A DNA stretch of 13,173 bases from Dictyocoela muelleri. Its lineage: Eukaryota; Microsporidia. Under the pieces are notes generated by a model that saw only the letters and a list, made by a program, of their open reading frames with translations, was not told the origin of the DNA and searched no databases. The position numbers and the translations under genes are program-made. Of this stretch, positions 7,380 through 13,173 are shown in pieces; position 1 is the first letter of the stretch; each line of letters begins with the position of its first letter. Where the stretch lies: assembly GCA_016256075.1 (NCBI GenBank), contig SDVU01000465.1, positions 1 through 13,173 of the forward strand, in the 5' to 3' direction.

Positions 7380-7688
7380 TTATGGTTAAGTTAAATTGAA
7401 AAGATTTAATTAAAATTAAATTTGATGTGTTGAAAAAAAATTAAGTGAAAAATCAAATATTATAATTCTTAGAGTGGCTTATGAATTGATATTTAATGTA
7501 GAAATATTAATTTTGATTTTACTATAAAATAATATTTTAGTGTAATTATTTATATTACGGCACTCCTAAAACTCTCCTTAGGTGTGTTTTGGGATAAATT
7601 TTGGTGAAAAATTCGAAAATTCATATAAATTTAAATTAAATAATTGTACATAAAATAGACAAATTAATATGAATTAATGAATCTAATC
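7380..7688. other. AT-rich spacer with a possible small S2 remnant
   Basis: No gene is seen. At about 7559-7630 the sequence CGGCACTCCTAAAACTCTCC followed by TTAGGTGTG recalls the CTCTCCTAGGTGTG core of the S2 body, and CGGCACTC also matches the end of the 1281-1590 fold-back. Both matches are short and may be chance. Confidence 0.35.
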
Positions 7689-8673
7689 GGGGTTTTCCCA
7701 TATAAGGGGAAAAACCGTCACCCTTATGATTAATGTAAATCTTGAATACATATTTTCAATATGAATTAATAGTTTTCTATCAGTAATTTTTTTAAAAGAA
7801 AGACGTATTCTTCGTGGTTTTGTGTATTGCAATGATTGTAATGAATTAATGAAAACAGTCAATTATAAACGAAACACTGATTATATAGCTTGGCGTTGTT
7901 ACCGCAAATCTTGCTCATAATTTTTAAAATACGTTTCAATACGAAAGAATAGCATCCTTTCTGACTTTAAAATTTTGCTAGGATATTTTATTCTGATTTG
8001 GTATTGGTTTTTTGTGGATTTCTTAAAAAGGATTTGATCAAAAGGTTTGGCATGACAAATTGATGTCATTTAAAAAATGTATGGGAAATTGCGTGATGTA
8101 ATATCTCGTGATCTTAAGAAAATCCGATAGGGCTAGGTGGGAATATAGTTATATATCAAATCGATGAATCATTGATTCATTATAAACAGAAATATCATCG
8201 TGGTAGGATCTCACAAGAAAATCGATGGGTTTTGGGATTGCTGATACTGCTTTCGAACCAGCAAAATACTTTGTTAAAGTGGTTCCTAATCGTCGAAAAA
8301 ACTCATTGATATAATAAACAATGTATGTTGACTTGGAAAAATAACTTGGAGCGATGAATGGAGAAGTAATGATTCTATTCATGAAAACTTTGCTCATTAA
8401 AGAGTCAATCATAGTATTAACACATTAATCCTAAAAATGATGTTAATACCCGAACAATAGAGTCATTATGGAATATATTGAAATTAAAACTTAAATAAAT
8501 GATGGGCGTGGGTAAGTGTCTCTTCAAAGTTATCTAAATGAATGTATGTGGAAAGACACACGTGCAAATGATGACTTTTATATTTTATTAAATTTATTGA
8601 TCTGATCTGTTTGTTATTTAATTGTTTTATAAATATGGGGAATCGACAGTTTTAATGATAGAGGAAAAAACCC
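7689..8673 (+). mobile_element. Merlin-family DNA transposon, decayed
   Basis: The decayed Merlin transposase (about 7798-8605) is bracketed by GGGGTTTTCCC at 7689 and GGAAAAAACCC ending at 8673, which are imperfect inverted copies. This gives an element of about 985 bp, a normal Merlin length and close to the 978-bp copy at 9727-10704. The left end also contains an inner inverted GGGGAAAAACC (about 7707-7717). I found no clear 8-9 bp target duplication, so the ends are provisional. Confidence 0.55.
7798..8605 (+). pseudogene. Broken Merlin transposase (IS1016/ISXO2-like)
   Basis: A zinc ribbon is visible as VYCNDCNELM followed by AWRCYRKSCS (CxxC...CxxxxC). The family motif VSIRKNSIL comes next. 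YQIDESLIHYKQKYHRGRIS carries the first catalytic D (8163-8165), then NRWVLG. After a frameshift come ADTAFEPAKYFVKVVPNR, ITWSDEWRSNDSIHE (second D), RTIESLWNILKLK (catalytic E) and LQSYLNECMWKDTRA, ending at 8605. All DDE residues and the zinc ligands can be seen, but across several frames with several stops. It is dead and was once a standard Merlin protein of about 270 residues. The minus-strand open frame at 8149-8412 is its shadow. Confidence 0.85.
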
Positions 8674-9040
8674 GATCACATCCCAATTTTAAATTAGATG
8701 AAAAATGAACAAAAAATTACTTAGAGAAAAATATTCCGTCTTCTAAAGATTCCAATACATGTGTTCATCCCATAAAAGGCTTGGTCTTTTAATAGATACT
8801 CTTCTGTAGATATTTAAAATATAATCTTTAAATTTTACTTAGACGCTATATTAAACCAAATTTTTATATTTCCTTAGCCAATATTTATTTTGTCTTGGCG
8901 AGAATATACTCGGTTATAATAAATAGCTTCTAATTTTTATTTAAAGTTAGATAAATAGCATTTTTTTATTTTTTTTTAATAGTTGGTTTTTACCTACGGT
9001 GAAAAATGTTCCTAACAGATTAAAAAAAGAATGTATAAAG
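8674..9040. other. AT-rich stretch, no gene recognised
   Basis: No conserved protein motif, repeat or RNA gene was recognised. By position it could be the eroded 5' part of the second pogo-like relic, but no matching N-terminal or first-aspartate motif could be read. Confidence 0.5.
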
Positions 9041-9238
9041 ATTCGATTCTCTAACGACTGCGACACCACCTCAGATTTGTAAATCTTAATTTGTAAGAGT
9101 ATGGATCATGTTTCTCATTATAAATAAGCGTAAAATCTCGAGATTATACGCTTATTTGATAAAGAAACATACACTATGCTTTTACCAATTAAGATTTGCA
9201 TATCTGAGGACATCTCATGGTTGTTAGAGAACCAACGA
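9041..9238. mobile_element. Fold-back element, about 200 bp
   Basis: Two arms of about 98 bases are imperfect inverted copies centred on CTCGAG at 9137-9142. The inner part AATAAGCGTAAAATCTCGAG pairs closely with its mirror. Further out, CTCAGATTTGTAAATCTTAA mirrors TTAAGATTTGCATATCTGAG, and CTCTAAC mirrors GTTAGAG. There is no coding capacity. It is unrelated in sequence to the 1281-1590 fold-back. It lies directly before the readable part of the second pogo-like relic and may have inserted into it. Its outer limits are uncertain by about 5 bases. Confidence 0.7.
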
Positions 9239-9244
9239 TTCTAC

Positions 9245-9717
9245 TCTTTGTGATAGTTTCACAGGACACATAGTGGAAAATAATTTTTCTCATAGTGCTT
9301 ATATTTTTACCGGCTAACAGTACTTCGGTTATTCAACCTCTAGATAAGGGAATATTATATTTTTAAAACCACTTTTAAACAAATTTTAACAAATTTCAAG
9401 GTAGATGATGCTTTACTCATAATGGTGAGAAAACTGAAAAGTTGTAAAAACCACTTTATTAGATATAATTCTGTGTATGAAAAAAATCTATTCGTCTCAT
9501 CAAAATGGAGACAAGTGGGAATAGCTGGGAAAAATATACTATATTTTGACGTAGAAAGTGTTGATGAATATGTCTATAAATAACCAACAATAGAAGTTAA
9601 TGTAAATAATGATACTGAAAAAATAATATAAGAGTTTACTTTTAAAGAAGTAGTTCATATAATTCAGAAATATGTCGATAACTGTACTTTTATAGAGCTC
9701 TTCGTATTCGTGAAAAG
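9245..9717 (+). pseudogene. Second pogo/Tigger-like transposase relic, C-terminal half
   Basis: A CDSFTGH segment (second catalytic D, about 9250) is followed by IFLPANSTSVIQPLDKGI, with the third D at 9343-9345. This is the most characteristic motif of pogo/jerky-type DDE transposases. Downstream come DDALLIMVRKLKS and KWRQVGIAGKNILYFDV, in the position of the family's C-terminal region. Then follows EFTFKEVVHIIQKYVDN. Several stops and frameshifts are present. It differs in sequence from the pogo-type element at 3040-5095, so it is a separate lineage or a much older copy. It is interrupted at 9727 by a Merlin element, and reading can resume after 10704. Confidence 0.7.
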
Positions 9718-9726
9718 GTATTTAAA

Positions 9727-10704
9727 GGTTCCGGTATACATTATCCCCCATTTGAAAAAAAATCAAAAAGCCCTTATGGTAATGTCAAAAAAATGATTTA
9801 ATAAAAAAATAAAAAAAAATTAAAAAAAATTAAAATCATTTTTATTAAATCAATCATATAATTACCTTGACTATTTCTTTTAATCATATACCTTAATAAA
9901 TAACTCTTTAAAAATTTCAATCTGCGGTGGTTTATAGGTATTCCTCTCTTTAAGCCTGACTAATTCGCTTCAATTGTGTTAGTGTGAATACCTGTTTCAG
10001 GATCGATGAAATTATTTGAATGGTTTACAGTACTATGTTTATAACCAAGTAACTTTAGCTTCCTATAACTTCTCCACTTATCTGAATAAATTTTTGTATT
10101 TTTTCGAATGTGTAAGAGAGTTAGGAAGCTAAGAACACAGCTGTTTCTTTTGGTTATGGGTATATATATTTTTTTTGAATATTTCTTTCAACCATACCAT
10201 ATACCCAAATTTCCTTTACTTTTCGTTATTTGTTATACTTCCTTTTAACAAGGACACTCTCATCAACTTCAAAAATTTCATTCTTCCCTCTATTTTTTTC
10301 TAAACTTCTTATGTATATAATAAAAATATAATCACTGATAGTAGTTATTATTCTTATTATTGTTTTTAAACTCAGGCCTGTTCTAATTTTAATCTCTCGA
10401 AGTTTATAACTTTGATAAAACAATGAAACAACATGAACAATTTTCGATATTTTTATTTTAGAATAGAACAAAGGCGTATTTTTCAAAACATAAAACTCTT
10501 TTCTACATCTTTTCGTCGAACATCTATACACCCATATTTTTCTAAAACAAAATTTAATCTCCATTTACACATTCCACATTCCTTTTCACGTTTCGAAGCT
10601 GATATTTCTAATAGATTTTGAGTTCATCATTTTTTTTTGACATTACCATAAGGGCTATTTAGATTTTTTATTTCAAAATGGGGGGAATAATGTATACCGG
10701 AACC
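9727..10704 (-). mobile_element. Merlin-family DNA transposon with 9-bp target duplication
   Basis: The terminal inverted repeats are about 70-80 bp (9727-9797 and 10626-10704), starting GGTTCCGGTATACATTAT and including CCCTTATGGTAATGTCAAAA in both. The direct repeat GTATTTAAA flanks the element on both sides (9718-9726 and 10705-10713). This is a 9-bp duplication, which fits the 8-9 bp typical of Merlin. Total length is 978 bp. The well-preserved ends suggest a fairly recent insertion. It sits inside the second pogo-like relic. Confidence 0.9.
9840..10630 (-). pseudogene. Merlin transposase, nearly complete but broken
   Basis: Likely start ATG is at 10630, at the inner edge of the terminal repeat. 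A CxxC zinc pair (ECGMC, about 10568-10583) sits in a different frame from the next part. The open piece 10226-10564 holds WVYRCSTKRCRKEFYVLKNT, the rest of the zinc ribbon and the xLRKGT-like segment, and ends IFEVDESVLVKRKYNK with the first catalytic D (10262-10264). A stop follows immediately. The frame then continues RKVKEIWVYGMVERN and shifts. IYSDKWRSYRKLK has the second D (10080-10082). STVNHSNNFIDPETGIHTN leads to TIEAN with the catalytic E (9969-9971). SYLLRYMIKRNSQGNY closes the protein. About two stops in the readable core and two frameshifts break it. All catalytic residues remain. Confidence 0.85.
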
Positions 10705-10713
10705 GTATTTAAA

Positions 10714-11027
10714 ATTTTAAAACAAAAATACCCGGCCTTTTTACAAGATCTTCATAATTTAATTGAAAATGTAAATCGGAAATGTATATAGAAGTGTTTC
10801 TCATGAGGGTTGTTAGATATCCCAGGTATTTCCGGTGTTTTAAGGTGTATTTTATCATTCTTAAATGTATTTATACAATTATATGGTGTTTAAACTTTTA
10901 AAGCGGATTTATCAGGAAGTTCGATATTGAATCCTTGGAGTAGTTATCGATTTTTTGGTCATCTTCGATTTTTAAGCATTTAATAAAATTTAGATAGATT
11001 TTATTTTTTTATGAGTTAAAAAATGAG
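10714..11027. other. Continuation of pogo-like relic, then AT-rich DNA
   Basis: Directly after the Merlin element the plus strand is open for about 25 codons (FKILKQKYPAFLQDLHNLIE), a plausible resumption of the pogo-like relic interrupted at 9727. Beyond about 10790 no motif is recognised. No right-hand terminal repeat of that relic could be found, so its end is unknown. Confidence 0.4.
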
Positions 11028-11098
11028 CTCTTTATTAAATAATGAGTGAATGATATTAAATGATAAAAAAAAGAAATATAGTTTATTATACAGTTGTT
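11028..11098 (+). repeat. S2 repeat, copy D, left part
   Basis: TTATTAAATAATGAGTGAATGA and the following AT-rich bases up to TATACAGTTGTT match the S2 body just after the tRNA-like head (in copy B: TTAATAAATAATGAGTGAATG). The head itself is missing or too eroded to see, so this copy is 5'-truncated. The repeat is interrupted here by a Merlin element and resumes at 12316. Confidence 0.65.
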
Positions 11099-11267
11099 GG
11101 CGCAAGTCAAAAACAGGGGATTTTTTTATTTTTTTTGATTTTGGGCTTAAAAATTTAATTAAACTAAAAAATTAAATAACAAAAATTAATAATTTATAAG
11201 GGTGCATGTAAATTTTTTTTAATTTAAATGCTAAAAATTGATTTTAATTTATTAATCATATTTTTAT

Positions 11268-12162
11268 CTACTTTTTAAATGCTTTAGAAATTTCAAGGAC
11301 GTTTCGTTTTCTTATATAAGTTTTTTTAAAATAAAATTCATAAACAAAATCTTCCATCCTAGAAACTAAAATAACTCTCCTTATTTTGTATTCTATTTTA
11401 AAATGAGACCACAAATTCTCTATTAGATTTGTATTATAGCCTTCACTATTCACAAATCCTTAAGTATGCGGCACTACTATATGTTCCGAATTAAAATCTC
11501 TAATTGCACTCGGATATGAAGGGTATCCGTCTGTAATAATGATACTTCCTTCTACGACAAACTCATGAAGAAGGCTTAGAATTGTGTGGCTTTAGCGATT
11601 TGGAACAATTTTTAAAAATATTTTCTTTTCTCCAGTTTCCTCTATTCCGCCTACTAACCATTGTATTCCATCAACATCCTCTAATTCGTTTGATGGGTTT
11701 GTGATTATTTTTCCTCGACAAATTGCAGTTTCATCTATCTGAATTTTTCTGTCTACTCCGCCTATTTTTTCAAATAAATCATATTTTTTTACTTTAATGC
11801 AATTTATAATCTTTTTTCTCAGGCGTATTATGCTTGTCTTGGATAATAATGAGACAATTTCTGTTTGAATCATATCAAAATTTCCTATGAAACAGTATAT
11901 CACACGCAACAATATGTTTATTGGAACTTTAGTTTCTTTAAATATACTTTCACCCAGTAAAATCGTCTTTTTTTAAACTTGCACAATAAAAGAAAAAGAT
12001 ATTTGTTTTCGAAACATCTTTTCTTAGCTTTAATATTCCGTCATTGCATGAAACGCAGGTTTTATTTAAATGAATGATGTTTAATTCAATCAGAAAATCT
12101 ACACTTTTTTCAATCGATGTGAATAATTAATCGTATAAATTAATTTTTTGATTTATTTCCAT
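11268..12162 (-). pseudogene. Merlin transposase, nearly complete but broken
   Basis: ATG at 12162 starts MEINQKINLYD, then an early stop. A zinc ribbon CVSCNDGILKLRKD...YC follows (CxxC plus later Cys). After a frameshift near 11955 the frame runs ESIFKETKVPINILLRVIYC and on through the open piece 11592-11912 to IQIDETAICRGKI with the first D (11733-11735), then QWLVGGIEETGEKK and KIVPNR. A stop follows. In the same frame come IIITDGYPSYPSA with the second D (11529-11531), a stop, then NLIENLWSHFKIEY with the catalytic E (11418-11420), and a lysine-rich end at 11268. Only about three stops and one frameshift separate it from a full-length protein, so decay is moderate. It is clearly different from the other Merlin copies here. 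Confidence 0.85.
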
Positions 12163-12183
12163 GGGTAAAAATTTAAAAAATAC

Positions 12184-12316
12184 CTTAAGTCAAGAACAAA
12201 GGATTTTTTAATTTTTTCAATTTTTTAATATTTTTTAATATTTTTAATTTTTTTAATTTTTTAAAATTTTTAAAATTTTTAATAAATTAAAAGATCCCTT
12301 GTTCTTGACTTGTGCC
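12184..12316. repeat. Terminal hairpin of the Merlin element (duplicated end or nested MITE)
   Basis: AAGTCAAGAACAAAGGATTT at 12187 is the inverted match of AAAGATCCCTTGTTCTTGACTT ending near 12312. The A/T-rich bases between them are also largely self-complementary. The sequence matches the outer end of the host Merlin element, giving three end-like sequences in one transposon. It may be a 130-bp non-autonomous derivative inserted beside the right end, or a local inverted duplication of that end. Confidence 0.65.
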
Positions 12317-12630
12317 AGTTGTTTCAATGTCGTATAGCCGATCAAGACTCGGTCTAATATTATAATAAGGCAGAAGGGACTCTCCTAGGTGTGAAGATGA
12401 GTGCGGCGACGCATACGGCAAAAATTAGTGAAAAATTAAAATTAATGAAAAGCTACTTATTACCTGTATCTTGCTGAGTCATTACAAACGAAAATCGCAG
12501 AAAAACAGCTGGGCTTTTGAGGAGCTTATGAAGGACGTATTATTGGAACACGAGGAACAAAAGATCTAAAAACTATGGCTGAGTAAAATCCACCGGGACA
12601 TCAGCTATAATTGTTATCAGCATGTAATAT
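12316..12630 (+). repeat. S2 repeat, copy D, right part
   Basis: The S2 body resumes after the Merlin insertion. CGTATAGCCGATCAAGACTC, AAGGCAGAAGGGACTCTCCT, GATGAGTGCGGCGACGCAT, ATCTTGCTGAGTCATTA and GAACAAAAGATCTAAAAAC all align in order with copies A and B. It ends GTTATCAGCATGTAATA. Together with 11028-11098 this makes one S2 copy lacking the tRNA-like head. Confidence 0.75.
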
Positions 12631-12974
12631 AAATATAATATATAGAGTAAAAAAATGAGGAAAAAAAACAGGCTGGTGTATTGAAATTTATAAAAATTTG
12701 GGTTTATTTATACTCCAAACAATCATATGTTATCACTTAGTCTTTTATTGAAAAAAAGCTTTTTAAATGTGGCATTCCCGTAAAACGATAAAGTCGTTTT
12801 TTTTCGTAAAAAATGACAAAATTTTTTATCAGAAAAACGAAAAATTATAATTCTAAAATTATTATTAAAGAAAATTATTATGATAAATTCGATATTTTTG
12901 AAATTATTATAAAATAAAATATAAATCATTCAATTTATTAAAGATTATCAATTATATATATATTTATATTACAT
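12631..12974. other. AT-rich spacer, no gene seen
   Basis: This spacer lies between two S2 copies that face each other tail to tail. A short open stretch on the minus strand (12723-12929) is low in complexity (I, F, N, K) and has no motif. Nothing else is recognised. Confidence 0.55.
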
Positions 12975-13173
12975 ATTACATGCTGACAACATCCATAGCT
13001 GCCAACCCGAAGAGTTGTCTCGCACAATGGTCTTATGACCTTTGGTTCTTGGTGTTCCAATAATAAGTAACTTCCTAAGCTACCCAGAAGCCCAGTTGTA
13101 TACGCGATTTTTGTTTTATCAATGACTCGGCAGGATACAGGTAATTAGAGGCTTTTTCATGATATTTTATTTA
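12975..13173 (-). repeat. S2 repeat, copy E, cut by window end
   Basis: The minus-strand 3' half of S2 is present. It ends GTTGTCAGCATGTAATATGT at the left and extends through CAAGAACCAAAGGTCATAAG, TTCTGGGTAGCTTAGGAAG and TATCCTGCCGAGTCATTGAT until the window stops. It is one of the better preserved copies. A short TAATATGTAATATAAATATA tail follows the shared 3' end. Confidence 0.75.

Larger units (their letters stand above)
11099..12316 (-). mobile_element. Merlin-family DNA transposon inserted in S2 copy D
   Basis: The ends are inverted: GGCGCAAGTCAAAAACAGGG at 11099 and its counterpart ending CTTGTTCTTGACTTGTGCC at 12316. The target bases AGTTGTT occur on both sides (11092-11098 and 12317-12323). 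If the last C is counted as target, the duplication is the 8-bp CAGTTGTT, the usual Merlin size, and the element ends at 12315. The S2 repeat reads through when the element is ignored, which confirms a clean insertion. The right end is unusual in having a second copy of the terminal sequence about 120 bases inside. Confidence 0.88.

Noticed and set aside
8149-8412. Minus-strand open frame of 87 codons
   Set aside because: It is antisense to the Merlin core with IDES and VPNR motifs, which lie on the plus strand.
8990-9060. Merlin-like VKNVPNR segment before the 9041 fold-back
   Set aside because: Seven residues resemble the Merlin VPNR motif, but nothing upstream or downstream supports a transposase there.
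10433-10621. Plus-strand open frame of 62 codons
   Set aside because: It is antisense to the zinc-ribbon part of the Merlin transposase.
9727-12316. Bacterial IS1595/IS1016 insertion sequences, implying a prokaryotic source
   Set aside because: Merlin elements are the eukaryotic relatives of IS1016. The pogo and MULE neighbours and gene signals point to a eukaryote.
12723-12929. Minus-strand open frame of 68 codons
   Set aside because: It is low-complexity I/F/N/K sequence from AT-rich DNA, without motif, context or start signal.

Overview
The window is a strongly AT-rich, gene-poor stretch of eukaryotic DNA packed with DNA transposons and tRNA-headed repeats in several states of decay. It holds only one clearly intact gene. 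The mix of Merlin (IS1016/ISXO2-like), pogo/Tigger-like and MULE-related transposases, the extreme AT bias, CCC bases directly before the one good ATG and an AATAAA signal overlapping its stop fit a repeat-rich microsporidian of the Hamiltosporidium or Nosema kind. That assignment is inference; another AT-rich eukaryote is possible. Nothing bacterial, no true tRNA or rRNA gene and no CRISPR array was seen.

Layout. 1-640: two copies of a short repeat (family S1) with tRNA-like A and B boxes and an 11-bp tandem tail, head to head. 698-714: a GC-rich perfect palindrome. 715-1167: a minus-strand copy of a 450-bp repeat (family S2), also with a tRNA-like head. 1281-2030: a decayed Merlin transposase whose downstream part is cut by a 310-bp fold-back element. 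2101-2215: a small inverted repeat. 2226-2922: a full S2 copy and a 5'-truncated one. 3040-5095: a complete but decayed pogo/Tigger-type element flanked by TA. 5539-7203: an intact minus-strand MULE-like protein with zinc-binding, SWIM and AT-hook motifs. 7315-7378: 12-bp tandem repeats. 7689-8673: a decayed Merlin element. 9041-9238: a fold-back element. 9245-9717 and 10714 onward: a second pogo-like relic split by a Merlin element (9727-10704) with a 9-bp target duplication. 11028-12630: an S2 copy split by another Merlin element (11099 to 12315 or 12316) with a 7-8 bp target duplication. 12975 to the end: an S2 copy running off the window.

How it fits together. The nested insertions give a relative order: S2 copy D and the second pogo relic predate the Merlin elements that interrupt them, and the 1281-1590 fold-back is younger than the Merlin relic it interrupts. 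All transposon-type transposases here carry stops or frameshifts, so none looks active. The MULE-like gene is the exception: open throughout, without visible terminal inverted repeats, and apparently lacking the first catalytic aspartate. It is therefore a candidate domesticated DNA-binding protein. The S2 repeat, with a tRNA-like head, shared 3' end and 5'-truncated copies, is the best candidate for an undescribed element, probably a SINE.
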